64,000 bases of DNA, from the NCBI RefSeq assembly GCF_000025865.1, contig NC_014002.1, positions 806,001 through 870,000 on the forward strand, in the 5' to 3' direction. Source of the DNA: Methanohalophilus mahii DSM 5219. Lineage in GTDB: Archaea; Halobacteriota; Methanosarcinia; Methanosarcinales; Methanosarcinaceae. The notes under the pieces are model-generated. The model worked only from the letters and a program-made list of their open reading frames with translations, did no database searches and had not been told where the DNA came from. Below, one piece after another: positions 1 through 9,726 of this stretch. Made by a program: the position numbers and the translations under genes. Within the stretch, counting starts at the first letter, position 1. Every line of letters begins with the position of its first letter.

Positions 1-282
1 GTGGAAACCTCCGAGCATTTCAATGATCTTTTTGTGGTTTTTGGCGTCTCCCTGCCTGGTAATCAGTATTCTCTCCGAACGTCTGAGTAGCTCGATAAAT
101 TCCTCAGGTGAGCGGTAATCCTGCTTCTTATCTTTCGATACTAGAAATCGTAAGGGTCGCGGTCCTGCGTTGGTACTTCGCAGGGTCAGTTCACCTACTA
201 TTGCAGGAGTTTTTTTTCGGTCTTTAATCAGCATTACTGTGACCTTACCTTTTAGAGGATAGAGAAGAGTCCAGAGGGTCAT
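1..282 (-). CDS. N-terminal part of a probable DUF5814/DEAD-box helicase (runs off the window)
   Basis: An open frame on the minus strand begins at an ATG at 282 and stays open to the window edge, giving about 94 residues. The protein starts MTLWTLLYPLKGKVTVMLIK and continues with basic, polar sequence containing AGPRPLRFLVSKDKK and YRSPEEFIELLRRSERIL. This resembles the N-terminal DUF5814 region found ahead of the helicase core in a family of archaeal DEAD/DEAH helicases. The helicase motifs themselves would lie outside the window, so the assignment rests on memory of the family and is only moderately secure. It is divergent from the RAD55-like gene that starts at 430. Confidence 0.5.
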   Translation of the reverse strand, partial: MTLWTLLYPLKGKVTVMLIKDRKKTPAIVGELTLRSTNAGPRPLRFLVSKDKKQDYRSPEEFIELLRRSERILITRQGDAKNHKKIIEMLGGFH

Positions 283-382
283 ATTCTGTGATAGACGTAT
301 TTCCCTTTTATAAAGTAAGCGTCTTCTTCGTATAATACTATATATTTCATCAAATATTATTCAGTATATTTTAGCGTAAAGT

Positions 383-392
383 TTTATAAATA
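383..392 (+). promoter_or_regulatory. TATA box of the RAD55-like gene
   Basis: The sequence TTTATAAATA lies about 40 bases before the ATG at 430, preceded by a purine-rich BRE-like stretch (GCGTAAAG). Transcription would be expected to start near 410-415, with GAAGGG just before the start codon as a ribosome binding site. The 147-base gap between the divergent genes must hold both promoters. Confidence 0.5.
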
Positions 393-429
393 TGCTCTAT
401 ATACTAATCGTTAGTAGTGAAGGGTAGCT

Positions 430-1254
430 ATGCAGAATAACAATAATGAATATCTTGAATTTCAGCAAATGGTACAACCGCCAAAAAACAAGAATGTTTT
501 GGGCAATTCTAACAACTATTCTGGTAGTGCATCTACTGATGAATCAAAACCCCATGTTATGCCCACAGGCATATCTTTACTTGATGACAGTCTCAGTGGT
601 GGTCTCCCGTCAAGTTCATTGATCTATTTTTCTGCCGATCCTCTATCGATGTCCGAGGTTTTCCTGTACCAGTTTTCTCAGACACGGAAAACTTACTATT
701 TTGCCACAGGTCGGCGCCCTAAATATATCCATCAGGACATCGTAAACTTAGGCTTTGATCCCTCCAATATTATTTTTGTTGATGTTTATGGAGAATACTA
801 CTTTACACAAACCGGAGAAATGGTTAGCAGTGTGGGCAATGAGTTTGTTGATTCGAAGATAATAGAATTCACCGAATACAATCTACAGAATATTGCCCTG
901 GATGCGGAAGGCGATGAGGTGAATGTAATATTTGATACTTTTTCCTTTTATATCAATCTTAATGTCAATACGGGCCTGATCAAACGTCTATTAAACATGC
1001 TTTATGAAACAACAAAACAGATGGTTTCACAAACCTATCTTTACAGTCTGAAAAGAAGCAGTCCGGAAGCACTTGAAAGTGACCTCTTCAATTCCGCAGA
1101 TGTGATATTTGACGTAATCGTTGAAAGATCATCGGATCAAATAATAAACAAACTCTCAATCCCGAAAATCAGGGGTATGATACCTACTTCTGATGTTATC
1201 AAGTTCAATGTGGCAGATGGGGTCCATATTGATACATCAAAGGATGTTGTCTGA
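430..1254 (+). CDS. RAD55/KaiC-like RecA-superfamily protein with degenerate P-loop
   Basis: A 274-residue protein with the RecA/KaiC fold signature: PTGISLLDDSLSGGLP at about residues 45-60 corresponds to the family's opening (target-loop, GG-x-P) motif. Where active members carry a Walker A motif (GPPGTGKT type) this protein has ADPLSMSE, so both the conserved glycines and the lysine-threonine pair are gone. A Walker-B-like strand is kept (VNVIFDTFSFYI). The first 40 residues are Asn/Gln-rich and probably disordered. Archaeal RAD55-like single-domain proteins are often regulators or signalling partners; a non-ATPase, ligand-sensing or scaffold role is an inference. It is a single gene with its own promoter, convergent with the MTIP-like gene three bases downstream. 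Confidence 0.6.
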   Translation: MQNNNNEYLEFQQMVQPPKNKNVLGNSNNYSGSASTDESKPHVMPTGISLLDDSLSGGLPSSSLIYFSADPLSMSEVFLYQFSQTRKTYYFATGRRPKYIHQDIVNLGFDPSNIIFVDVYGEYYFTQTGEMVSSVGNEFVDSKIIEFTEYNLQNIALDAEGDEVNVIFDTFSFYINLNVNTGLIKRLLNMLYETTKQMVSQTYLYSLKRSSPEALESDLFNSADVIFDVIVERSSDQIINKLSIPKIRGMIPTSDVIKFNVADGVHIDTSKDVV

Positions 1255-1256
1255 TT

Positions 1257-2033
1257 TCAAAGACATGCCTGGTCTTTTGCCAGCCTGCATATACATGTCT
1301 TTTTCTCATCCATACAAAGGAATGCGTTGACAATAAGATCAAACAGTACCTTTTCCCGTTTTTTAAGTACGCTAACCACTTCATCTGCGGTCAATCTTTC
1401 ATTACTCATGCCACATGCAGGGTTGGTAACGGTACATATTGAGGCATAACAGATTTTCATTTCACGGGCAAGTATCACTTCCGGCAGGCCGGTCATACCT
1501 ACAACATCTCCAAATGAAGCCATCATTTTTATCTCTGCTTTAGTCTCAAAACGTGGCCCTTCGGTACATATGTATGTTCCTTCAAAGAATTCTTCTTTCT
1601 TTTCCTGCAAAGCACTCATGAGGGATTGTCTGAGTTGTGGGCAGTATGGTTGGCTCATGTCCACATGTACGGTCTGGTCATGATAATATGTGGATTCGCG
1701 CCCTTTTGTAAAATCAATGAAATCATCAGGGATAAAAAATGAGCCAGTAGGGTGGCCTTTCATGGAACCTACAGAATTTGTGGCGATTACGTGTTTGACG
1801 CCAAGTTTTTTTACTGCACATATTATGGCATGATAGTTGATCATGTGGGGAGGAATATGCGGGCCTGATATCGAATGTCTGGGTATGAAGGCAAAGTTAA
1901 TACCACTGGTTTTACCAATAAAACATTCCACATCCCCGTAGGTACTTGAAATGGTCATTTTTTCATAACCATTATTTTTGAGCAAACCTACGCCTCCAAT
2001 TATGGCAAAAGAAATTTCCCTGTCCATTTTCAT
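1257..2033 (-). CDS. MTAP-family purine nucleoside phosphorylase, probable 5'-methylthioinosine phosphorylase
   Basis: A 258-residue PNP/MTAP-family phosphorylase: IIGGVG at the N-terminus, a phosphate-binding PRHS, NSVGS, CTEGPRFETKAE and MTGLPEVILARE. The base-specificity loop reads NPACG (residues 204-208) where true methylthioadenosine phosphorylases have TDYDxW; the second family member in this window (59.6 kb) keeps TDYDVW. An NPAxG loop is typical of enzymes that act on 6-oxo substrates such as methylthioinosine, the product of the methanogen deaminase DadD. The start is ATG 2033 or 2027; the former overlaps the upstream DUF373 stop by four bases (ATGA), so the pair is translationally coupled. 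The tail is Cys-rich (CICRLAKDQACL). Specificity is inferred from the loop, not tested. Confidence 0.75.
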   Translation of the reverse strand: MKMDREISFAIIGGVGLLKNNGYEKMTISSTYGDVECFIGKTSGINFAFIPRHSISGPHIPPHMINYHAIICAVKKLGVKHVIATNSVGSMKGHPTGSFFIPDDFIDFTKGRESTYYHDQTVHVDMSQPYCPQLRQSLMSALQEKKEEFFEGTYICTEGPRFETKAEIKMMASFGDVVGMTGLPEVILAREMKICYASICTVTNPACGMSNERLTADEVVSVLKKREKVLFDLIVNAFLCMDEKKTCICRLAKDQACL

Positions 2034-3121
2034 TTCTCTCGATTACCTGTAATGGATAATTTTACACCCGCAAGGGCTGAAATTATGGAAAACACTACCG
2101 AGTAAATGAAATATTGTAAGCTGAAACTACCTGCTGTGGATTCGGAAGGCAGGGAACTTATTGATAATATGTATTCACTGGAGCCCCATAGGAGAAAACC
2201 TGTCGCAATCACAAATAGGGCAGGAGATAGTTTTCTCCAGCAAAAATGTTTTTCCATTTTTAGATCAATTATCTTTCCTGCAATCGCAAAAAGGAAGGCT
2301 GAAACATACCACCATACGGATTTATTTATGAAAACGGTTACAAGAGTAATCAGGCCATAATACCAGCCACCTCCTGTTGTATAGTAGCCCCATAATTCAA
2401 TAGCTCCCATTATGGTTGCGATTATTGTCAACAATCCTGCGGCCATATAGGTGACAAAGGTCATCTGGCCCGCATAAAAGGCTTGTTTCATCTTTTCCTT
2501 GGCAATAACAAATGATTCGTCCAGATTGAATCCTCTGTATAACATATAAATGCCAATAGCAGCGGATATCCCGATAATTGCTCCTTCTGGATACCGGGCT
2601 AGGAGGAATATGGCATAGATAAGAGCTGCAAGTCCCAGAGGTACAAAAAATGTCTGGGAAATCTTGGGGTCATTGAATGCATGTTTTAGAATGTAATATG
2701 TACTTTCAAGATTTGCACTTTGTTTAACGACTATCCTTTTTACAGAATCGATTTTTATTCTTGATTGAACGATAGGTAAAAGGGTTTCATCTTCAGCTCC
2801 ATCGGAAACAAAAATAGCCTCTTTGGGGCCATAGCGGGAAAGTATATCATCAAGCTGGCGTGATATGCGCTGGTCGGAAATAACACCTACATTCCGGTCA
2901 CCTGCAAAAGAGACCAGTTCAACCTCGGTTCCTTTTTCTTTCAGCTCGTCATAAACGCGGATTCCGCCAAATAGTGTATTGATATCTGAATCTTCCGGAT
3001 CTGCAGACGCAAGCCTGACAGCAGCATCTACGTGAGCCTCTCTGCCTATAATTGGTGTTTGGACCCCTGCTTTGTCCCCAAGGTCGTTGTCCCGGTCTAT
3101 ACAGATTACCAGAGTTTGCAT
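2030..3121 (-). CDS. DUF373 family membrane protein
   Basis: A 363-residue protein with a soluble N-terminal half (about residues 1-155, beginning QTLVICIDRDNDLG and containing VSFAGDRNVG and FVSDGAEDE) followed by six or so hydrophobic segments from about residue 160. This is the archaeal DUF373 family, whose function is unknown; the N-terminal Asp-rich loops look like a nucleotide- or metal-binding fold. A TATA-like CTATATATAA at about 3148-3157 (minus strand) sits roughly 30 bases before the start codon, so the leader is very short. It is the first gene of a two-gene unit with the phosphorylase. A link to nucleoside salvage is only suggested by the coupling. Confidence 0.75.
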   Translation of the reverse strand: MQTLVICIDRDNDLGDKAGVQTPIIGREAHVDAAVRLASADPEDSDINTLFGGIRVYDELKEKGTEVELVSFAGDRNVGVISDQRISRQLDDILSRYGPKEAIFVSDGAEDETLLPIVQSRIKIDSVKRIVVKQSANLESTYYILKHAFNDPKISQTFFVPLGLAALIYAIFLLARYPEGAIIGISAAIGIYMLYRGFNLDESFVIAKEKMKQAFYAGQMTFVTYMAAGLLTIIATIMGAIELWGYYTTGGGWYYGLITLVTVFINKSVWWYVSAFLFAIAGKIIDLKMEKHFCWRKLSPALFVIATGFLLWGSSEYILSISSLPSESTAGSFSLQYFIYSVVFSIISALAGVKLSITGNREK

Positions 3122-3179
3122 TGAAGTTCTAGATATAAATTAATACGAAGTTATATATAGGTTATCTGGAGCGGCTCTT

Positions 3180-3806
3180 TCATGCAAATCCTTCAATCAG
3201 CCGGCGTGCCCAGTTAAGTTTTTTCTTTTTGATTTCATCGACATTTTCGTCATCAAAATCAAAACCTACCAGAGTCATGGAAGTTGCCCCCAGCTGATGA
3301 GCCATGAAAACACATCTATCACCATCGGTAAAGCCTCCAAAGTTGAATAGACCGTGTGGTGGTTTTGTCTGGGATGTACCGATAATATTGGTCAAAAGAG
3401 GTACAAAAGAAAGAATTTTGCCTGTATTGTCCCCATGGGAATGCACAACCATTATGGCTCCCTTCTTGTTTGCCTCGATCTCTTTTTCAACATCTCCGTC
3501 AAGATCAGTTACAACCACATCCGGAATAAGGCCTTGCTCCAGCAGGACTGATGTTGCTCCATCGGCAGCAATGATCACATGGTTTGAAGGGTCTACCTGC
3601 TCGAGATCTTTTTTTAGTGTGGGGGCATTACCGCAGATCAGTGTATCTTTGCCCTTGATAACATCAGTAAGACTTTTTAGGTTCGCTTTCACGGGTCCGA
3701 TGAGAAGATTTGAGAGAAGCTGTGCAGCATCTGCATCAGCATCTTCGGAAAAACCGAAATCTTCTACTATTTTTTTGTATATCGGTTCCCATTTGTCATA
3801 CTCCAT
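3180..3806 (-). CDS. mptE: 6-hydroxymethyl-7,8-dihydropterin pyrophosphokinase MptE-like protein
   Basis: A 208-residue protein of the DUF115 family, represented by MptE of Methanocaldococcus, which transfers pyrophosphate to 6-hydroxymethyl-dihydropterin in the synthesis of tetrahydromethanopterin or tetrahydrosarcinapterin. Visible family features are ICGNAPTL (nucleotide-binding loop), IAADGATSVLL, PDVVVTDLDGD (Asp-rich metal site), VVHSHGDN and the C-terminal LVGFDFDD. The length fits. It follows ileS with a nine-base gap and probably shares its transcript. This C1-carrier enzyme agrees with a methanogenic host. Confidence 0.88.
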   Translation of the reverse strand: MEYDKWEPIYKKIVEDFGFSEDADADAAQLLSNLLIGPVKANLKSLTDVIKGKDTLICGNAPTLKKDLEQVDPSNHVIIAADGATSVLLEQGLIPDVVVTDLDGDVEKEIEANKKGAIMVVHSHGDNTGKILSFVPLLTNIIGTSQTKPPHGLFNFGGFTDGDRCVFMAHQLGATSMTLVGFDFDDENVDEIKKKKLNWARRLIEGFA

Positions 3807-3815
3807 ACAAATTCC

Positions 3816-6800
3816 TCAGTTAGCAGGGGATATTCCAATATGTACATCTATGCCTTCTACATTCCAGTCTTTTACCAGAGTGCCTGTAGCGTCCACATCA
3901 AAGCCAATTACCTGGACCTGTGATCTGACTTCTTTTGCGATGTAGTTTTCTCTGTCCAGCACCAGATCGACAATTCTTTCATCATCGATACGGATATGTG
4001 CAAGGATGTTCTCATCCACTTCCAGGTCGAGTTCCTTTCGCATGTCCTGTATCCTGCGGATCACTTCACGGGCAAAACCTTCGGATTCGATATCTCTGGT
4101 CAGTGTTGCATCTACATAGATTCTCCCTCCGCTGAAATCTGCCACAGCAACCATTGAAGGCACTCTGTCTTCAAATTTGACCATTTCCGGGGTTAAGGTT
4201 GCAGATTCACCGTCGAGGGAAATCTCCAGTTCCCCGTTTGCAAGTCCTTTTTTCAAATCAGTTGCATCGGCTTTCTGGATGTACTGAATAACCTTGCCTG
4301 CATCCTGTTTAAAGACCGGTCCTATAGCGCTGTGATTTGGAGATGCTTCTACTCCAAGTTCATCCCAGCTGTGATTAACTTCCACAAGATCGATATCCCT
4401 GGCGTTAGTCTGGTCCATAAGGACAAAACGCAGGTCGATTATAGCATCGTAGACCTGTCTGCTTTCAGGTTCAATGACTATGCGGCTGACAGGCCAGCGT
4501 AGTTTTCTTTTGACTTTCTGGCGTGCATTGGATGCGGCTTCAACCATGGCACGCACAGCCGTCATTTTTTCTTCAAGGTCGGTATCCTTGAGGGATTCCT
4601 CCACTGTTGGCCAGTTACACATGTGAACAGTCAAAGCTGCATCGTGATCAACGTTTTTCACAATATTTCCATACATTTCCTCTGCCAGGTGGGGCATGAA
4701 CGGAGCAATTACTTTGCAGAGAGTTACAAATACATCATAAAGTACCCTGTACACTGCCAGTTTGTCAGGATCATCCGCCTCATTCCAGGTACGAGGTCGA
4801 ATGAGCTGGATGTACCACCGGGAAAGATCTTCCAATACAAATTCATTGATGGTCCTGATAGCACGATGCAGCAGGTACTGCTCCATTGACCTGTCCACTT
4901 CTTCTATTACGGATTGCATCCTGGACAATATCCAGCGGTCTTCTTTGCGCAGGTATGGCTCAACTGCTTCAAAAGAAACTTCCTGTGGATCAAATTCATC
5001 CAGGGCCATATAGGGAAGAGGGAAACGATAGACATTCCAGAGAATATTTATTGTCCGGTGGATTGTTGCGAGTTCATCCTGATTAAATTTAAGGTCTTCC
5101 CAGGGAGCACTTGAAGAAAGCACATAGCAACGCAGGGAATCAGCGCCGTATTTTTCGATGACTTCATGAGGCTGTACCACATTACCCAGACTCTTGGACA
5201 TTTTCTTACCTGTGCTATCCAGTGTAAATCCGTGCATCAGCACACTCTTGTAAGGAGCCTGTCCAAAGGCCACCATGCTGGCTCCGAGCTGGGAATAGAA
5301 CCACCCTCTGGTCTGGTCATGTCCTTCTGTTATGAAATCTGCAGGCCACCATTCTTTAAACTGGTCTTGCCGGTGAGGGTAGTTCAGTGTGGCCCAGGAT
5401 GCCACGGCGGAATCAAACCATACATCAAAAACATCCTCTATCCTTGACATACGGCCACCACAATCACATGTTAATTTGATATCGTCTACATAGGGCCTGT
5501 GGAGTTCGGTGTTTGGATCGACATCGGCAATTTCCTGCAGTTCCTTGCGGGTTCCCACGACCTTGAGGGATTCACATTCCTCGCATCTCCATACAGGCAG
5601 GGGTATTCCCCAGTAGCGTTGCCTGGATATGCACCAGTCCCTTGCCCCTTCGATCCAGTCTCTGAATCTTGCAGAACCGGCCCAATCAGGATGCCATTCA
5701 ACCTTTTTGATTTCTGCAAGCATATCTTCCTTCAGATCACCGATCTTGATAAACCACTGCTTGGTGGCAAGATAGATGATAGGCGTCTTGCATCTCCAAC
5801 AATGGCCATAACGATGTGAGATGGATTCTTCAAAAAGCAAAAGGCCTTTTGCATCAAGATCTTCTATAACAACTTTGTTTGCATCCCGGATATTCATACC
5901 TTCATACTTGCCGGCTTCAAGGGTGTAGTGGCCGTTTGAACCCACCGGACAGAAAGCAGGAATATTATTTGCCTTTCCCACCTCAAAGTCGTCCACACCG
6001 TGGCCTGGTGCTATGTGGACACAGCCGGTATTCTCAGCAGTTACAAAATCAGCAAGATAGACTCGATGATCGAAATTTGATTGGTCTGGTATGTTTTGCA
6101 CAAGTGGATGCTCGTATTCCATGCCGGCAACATCTTCACCTGTCATTGTTTCAAGGATTTCATAATCTGTGTACCGTCCCTTTTTAAGTACACTTTCAAC
6201 AAGATCGGAGGCCATTATGAGTATTTCTTCTTTATCCTCTTTCACAGCCCTTACTTTTGCATATTCAAAATCAGGATTTACAGCCACAGCCATATTTGCA
6301 GGGATGGTCCAGGGTGTGGTAGTCCATATGACAATATAGGTATCATTTTCATCTTTTAATGCGAATTTGATGAAAATGGAAGGGTCGGTACGATCTTCAT
6401 ACTCAACTTCTGAATCCGCAATTGCTGTTTCACAACGGGGACACCAGTTCACTACCCGTTTACCCACTTCAAGCAGATCCTTTTCGTAAGCCTGTTTGAG
6501 GGTCCACCAGGCAGCTTCTATGTATTCATCCTTTAGGGTCATGTAAGGATCTTCCCAGTCCAGCCACGTGCCAAGGGTGCGGAACTGGTCTGTCATGGCG
6601 TCCTTTTGTTTCAGGGCAAATTCCTTGCATTTGTCAACGAAATTTTCGACACCATAACTTTCAATATCTTTTTTTGATTCAAAACCCAGAACACCTTCAA
6701 CCTTTACTTCTATGGGAAGGCCGTGCATGTCCCACCCGGCCCGATCTACAATATCATGCCCATTCATGGATTTGTAACGAAGTATGGAGTCTTTGATAAT

Positions 6801-6986
6801 TTTGTTCCAGGCAGTACCCAGATGTATATGTCCGGTAGTATATGGCGGGCCGTCCACAAAGAAAAATCGCTTTTCTCCACGGCGATGTTCTCTTACTTTA
6901 ATGTAGGCCTGGTTATCCTCCCAGAAATTGTGGACCTTTTCCTCAAGTTTTTGTGCATTATATTGATCGGTGACTTCCTTGATCAT
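3816..6986 (-). CDS. ileS: Isoleucyl-tRNA synthetase
   Basis: A 1056-residue class I aminoacyl-tRNA synthetase of the archaeal/eukaryotic IleRS type. The HIGH motif appears as HIHLG at residues 53-57 after GPPYTTG, and KMSKS as [10 protein letters not shown] at about residue 600. Between them lies the CP1 editing domain with the [11 protein letters not shown] motif, and [15 protein letters not shown] precedes KMSKS. The long C-terminal region carries the anticodon-binding helices. It loads isoleucine on tRNA-Ile and hydrolyses misformed Val-tRNA. It is the promoter-proximal gene of an ileS-mptE unit; its promoter probably contains the 22-base element at 7034. Confidence 0.97.
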   Translation of the reverse strand: MIKEVTDQYNAQKLEEKVHNFWEDNQAYIKVREHRRGEKRFFFVDGPPYTTGHIHLGTAWNKIIKDSILRYKSMNGHDIVDRAGWDMHGLPIEVKVEGVLGFESKKDIESYGVENFVDKCKEFALKQKDAMTDQFRTLGTWLDWEDPYMTLKDEYIEAAWWTLKQAYEKDLLEVGKRVVNWCPRCETAIADSEVEYEDRTDPSIFIKFALKDENDTYIVIWTTTPWTIPANMAVAVNPDFEYAKVRAVKEDKEEILIMASDLVESVLKKGRYTDYEILETMTGEDVAGMEYEHPLVQNIPDQSNFDHRVYLADFVTAENTGCVHIAPGHGVDDFEVGKANNIPAFCPVGSNGHYTLEAGKYEGMNIRDANKVVIEDLDAKGLLLFEESISHRYGHCWRCKTPIIYLATKQWFIKIGDLKEDMLAEIKKVEWHPDWAGSARFRDWIEGARDWCISRQRYWGIPLPVWRCEECESLKVVGTRKELQEIADVDPNTELHRPYVDDIKLTCDCGGRMSRIEDVFDVWFDSAVASWATLNYPHRQDQFKEWWPADFITEGHDQTRGWFYSQLGASMVAFGQAPYKSVLMHGFTLDSTGKKMSKSLGNVVQPHEVIEKYGADSLRCYVLSSSAPWEDLKFNQDELATIHRTINILWNVYRFPLPYMALDEFDPQEVSFEAVEPYLRKEDRWILSRMQSVIEEVDRSMEQYLLHRAIRTINEFVLEDLSRWYIQLIRPRTWNEADDPDKLAVYRVLYDVFVTLCKVIAPFMPHLAEEMYGNIVKNVDHDAALTVHMCNWPTVEESLKDTDLEEKMTAVRAMVEAASNARQKVKRKLRWPVSRIVIEPESRQVYDAIIDLRFVLMDQTNARDIDLVEVNHSWDELGVEASPNHSAIGPVFKQDAGKVIQYIQKADATDLKKGLANGELEISLDGESATLTPEMVKFEDRVPSMVAVADFSGGRIYVDATLTRDIESEGFAREVIRRIQDMRKELDLEVDENILAHIRIDDERIVDLVLDRENYIAKEVRSQVQVIGFDVDATGTLVKDWNVEGIDVHIGISPAN

Positions 6987-7033
6987 AATAAGTAATCTCC
7001 ATGAACAGCTGATATTCTGATTATCCTAATACT

Positions 7034-7055
7034 ACAATGGGTTTAAATAATTTAG
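7034..7055. repeat. 22-bp promoter-region repeat, copy 1
   Basis: The string beginning ACAATGGGTTTAAATAATTT is identical over 22 bases to the copy at 8679-8700. Here it lies 48-70 bases before the ileS start (minus strand); the TTTAAAT core can serve as a TATA box in either direction. Partial similarity continues on the left (TAATACT versus TAAATACG). Confidence 0.6.
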
Positions 7056-7136
7056 CTTTAAATAGTTCGTGGGTCTTTATACTGAATACCAAAATGGGTG
7101 CTGGAATCAACTTTTAAGAAAAATAATATACTTGCA

Positions 7137-8581
7137 TCAGTGCAAGTTTGAATCTTCATTTAATATCCTCAGCATTTCAATTATGGAATATGCTGCACGT
7201 GTGACTCCCATACTGCGGCTATCGGTATCAGTACCTGCCACATAAAGATTTTTTACGGGCGTTCTTATCCCTGCAAAATGGCCATTTATGGTAACCGCAG
7301 CTTTTTCAGGAATGGTTATCTGGTCATGTTGCATTTCCACATGATCCTGTACCTCTGGAACAGCTGTGTATATGGTCTCATGGGCTTTTTTAATTTCCTT
7401 TTTTTCAGGGGAAGAGTCATCTATTGCAAAAGCAAAACCTACAAGTTGTTTCCCTGGTGGGGCAAGGGTTGGATCATAGTTACTAATTGGCATTGCCCAA
7501 TAGGCATTATCCTTAAACCAGATCTCAGAACCTCTGTAGTTGAATTCATTCCTGATCTCATCAAGACCCAGCCATACAGTCAGGCTCTTACTATTAACAA
7601 TTCCGCCCAAATCCTCTGTATACTTGCGGGGTAGATCTTGCACTAATTCGGGTAATTTCTTTACAAAACCGGTGTGTATAACAATGTCTGCAAGATATAT
7701 CTCATCGCTTTCCACTCCTGTTACCTGACCATTTTCAACAAGTATCTTTTTAGCCTCACTCTCAGTCTTTATATCAACTGTATCGGGTATAGAATACAGG
7801 ATTGCATTGAGCAGTGCTTTGAGACCTTTTCTTGGATATCCCTGGGAATAGTTTGCCTTGTTTGTTGCAAGCCTTCCCAGGGATGAAAACTGGCTTGATA
7901 CACTGTTAAACCGAAGTTGTAGTTGATTATGGTAATTTGCAGGGATTATGGATTGGAGGATAGAATCAACCGGTGGTTTGTCGGGTTTTGATACAATACT
8001 GGTAAATTGTGCCTGTGTAATACTGTCCCTGACAAAACTGCTCCCTGTTAATATCCTGTGCACTGAGGTTTCCTTCATTGATTTGCCTGAAAGGAAATGG
8101 GAGATTGCATCAACAAAGTTATATGAATCGGTGGAAAGTGTCTTTGGTAGTGCATCATATACAGATTTTTTTGAAAGGTCGGCCCGAAGGTAGAAAGTGT
8201 CAATTCTTTGGTAAGGGTCTGTGCAATAAGTAATCTGTCTTTGCGGGGCAGTGCATCAAATACAGCAAATTCTTTGAGATTAGAAGGTACTTTTAGAAAA
8301 TTGCGTTCAGTTCTGACAAAATAATTTCCGTAATCCTCGAAAACAGGAAGATAATCAAAGTAATTTTCCATCAATCTTTTCAAAGGTCCTACTTCCAGAT
8401 GAGTTATTGCATGGGGGCCGGTATCAACCTGGAATCCATCAACATCATAACTGTTACAGTTCCCTCCAACCTGGCTATTCTGTTCCAGTACCAGTACTTT
8501 CTTTCCGTGTTTTGAAAGTGTCAGTGCGGCAAGCAGGCCTGTTGCTCCTGCACCAATTACAATGACATCATATTTATTCAT
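7137..8581 (-). pseudogene. Phytoene-desaturase-like FAD oxidoreductase with a single-base frameshift
   Basis: Two adjacent frames together make one CrtI/phytoene-desaturase-like protein of about 481 residues. The N-terminal part (start 8581) has the FAD-binding DVIVIGAGATGLLAAL with a following acidic VLVLEQNSQVGGN; the C-terminal part ends with the family's LYVAGTDTDSRSMGVTRAAY. The first frame derails near 8181-8189: in the other frame the sequence continues smoothly as ADLSKKSVYDALPKT through the second part. Adding one base in TTCGGGCC (minus strand) restores the whole protein (F-R-A-D). Either the gene is recently broken or the read has an error. Related enzymes desaturate or saturate isoprenoid chains; the substrate here is unknown. 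Confidence 0.75.
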
Positions 8582-8678
8582 AATATTCTCCTTAAAAGAC
8601 CCGAATATTCAGATTATTCTGTAGATTTATATATGTAATATATAACCAAGATTGACAGATGTATTTTTACTAAATACG

Positions 8679-8700
8679 ACAATGGGTTTAAATAATTTAG
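8679..8700. repeat. 22-bp promoter-region repeat, copy 2
   Basis: Identical to 7034-7055 over 22 bases. It lies between the divergent oxidoreductase and PUA-protein genes. Its TTTAAATAA core is about 105 bases ahead of the PUA-protein start and about 100 before the oxidoreductase start. A second TTTAAAT at 8731 lies closer to the PUA gene and is the better TATA candidate for it. Confidence 0.55.
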
Positions 8701-8791
8701 GCAAAGTGAACAAATTGGATTAGGCATAAAGGTTTAAATCCTTATGACAGCTTTATTCTAATACAATCAGATTATCCGTCCGGGTGATATT

Positions 8792-9271
8792 TTGAAGGTT
8801 AAATCAAGGGTACAATTGAGGAAATCCGATAGGAAGAAACTTTTTGAAGGGATGGAAGAAAAGTTTGGTAAGATCAGCCATCTTGAAGATAGTAAAATAG
8901 AAAGTGCCCGGGCAGATGACATGGAAGTCCTCATCGTAGAGGGTAAAATATTGTTCTTCAAGTATGAGGAAGACTGGCACCCTACAGTTAGAGGCGTGCT
9001 TGAATATGGTATAAATGAATATGTGGTAGTTGTGGACCAGGGTGCCGTTAAATTTGTAATTAATGGCGCGGATATTATGAGTCCGGGTATTGTTTCGGCA
9101 GACCCTGTTATAAAGGAAGGGGATATTGTCGTTATTAAAGAGGAAGCTCATAATAAACCACTGGCTATCGGAAAAGCTCTTGTCCCCGGGACCCAGATGG
9201 TTGCAGACTCAGGTAAAGCAGTAGAATCCCTGCATTATGTGGGAGATGAATTCTGGAATCTGGAACTTTAA
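8792..9271 (+). CDS. PUA-domain RNA-binding protein, MCT-1-like
   Basis: A 159-residue protein with an N-terminal pre-PUA domain (DUF1947 type, about residues 1-75) and a C-terminal PUA domain (about 78-155, containing YVVVVDQGAVKFVINGADIM and a PG-x-V turn). This is the archaeal relative of eukaryotic MCT-1 and of the N-terminal part of eIF2D, proteins that act on tRNA at the small ribosomal subunit. The start is TTG at 8792, chosen because GGGTGA lies at 8783-8788 with proper spacing and no ATG fits. It opens a run of translation- and division-related genes reaching proS and cobT. Confidence 0.8.
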   Translation: MKVKSRVQLRKSDRKKLFEGMEEKFGKISHLEDSKIESARADDMEVLIVEGKILFFKYEEDWHPTVRGVLEYGINEYVVVVDQGAVKFVINGADIMSPGIVSADPVIKEGDIVVIKEEAHNKPLAIGKALVPGTQMVADSGKAVESLHYVGDEFWNLEL

Positions 9272-9348
9272 GGCAAAGATATCTTTAAAATATAATGAAC
9301 GTTATAAGAACATTATCGATCTTAAATTCAAAATAAAAGGTGCGGACT

Positions 9349-9726
9349 ATGGCATTCATGGACAAATTGTTCGGAAGTGGAACTAAAGCTACGTCTTCTG
9401 CAGAGGAGTACACTGAACTTGATCTTGGTAAATATGAAGAGGTAATGGATGAGGAACCTGCTGAAACTTATGTAAGGGTTGCTGAACTTACCAATCTTAA
9501 TGAATTACCGTCCCTTAAAAAGGAAATATATGATGGTAATATCCTCATGATTGATATTTCCAACATTAAGGCTGATAAACTTATGTTGGACCGTGCTTTG
9601 AAAGATCTCAAGGAAGTTATAATTGATGTCCACGGTGATATCGCGGGGATTAAAGAAGATCAGGTATTGGTAACACCAACTGGCGTAAAAATAGACAGGT
9701 CCAAGGTAATTGGTGGGAGATATTGA
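9349..9726 (+). CDS. sepF: Cell division protein SepF (archaeal type)
   Basis: A 125-residue protein. The N-terminus MAFMDKLFG forms the short amphipathic membrane-targeting helix of SepF; an acidic linker follows, then the compact SepF domain from about residue 45 (YVRVAELTNLNELPSLKKEI to the end). In archaea with FtsZ, SepF is the membrane anchor of the division ring. ATG 9349 is preferred over the in-frame GTG 9340 because AAAGGTG is placed six bases before it and the membrane helix begins there. The stop codon overlaps the TTG start of the next gene, so ZPR1 translation is coupled. Confidence 0.9.
   Translation: MAFMDKLFGSGTKATSSAEEYTELDLGKYEEVMDEEPAETYVRVAELTNLNELPSLKKEIYDGNILMIDISNIKADKLMLDRALKDLKEVIIDVHGDIAGIKEDQVLVTPTGVKIDRSKVIGGRY

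Noticed and set aside
3304-3945. 213-residue plus-strand frame over mptE and the ileS end
   Set aside because: It lies wholly antisense to two secure genes, has low-complexity Ser/Thr/Pro composition and no ribosome binding site.
7034-8700. The 22-base repeats as borders of a mobile element around the broken oxidoreductase gene
   Set aside because: The copies lie in promoter positions, there is no transposase, no target duplication and no inverted ends.
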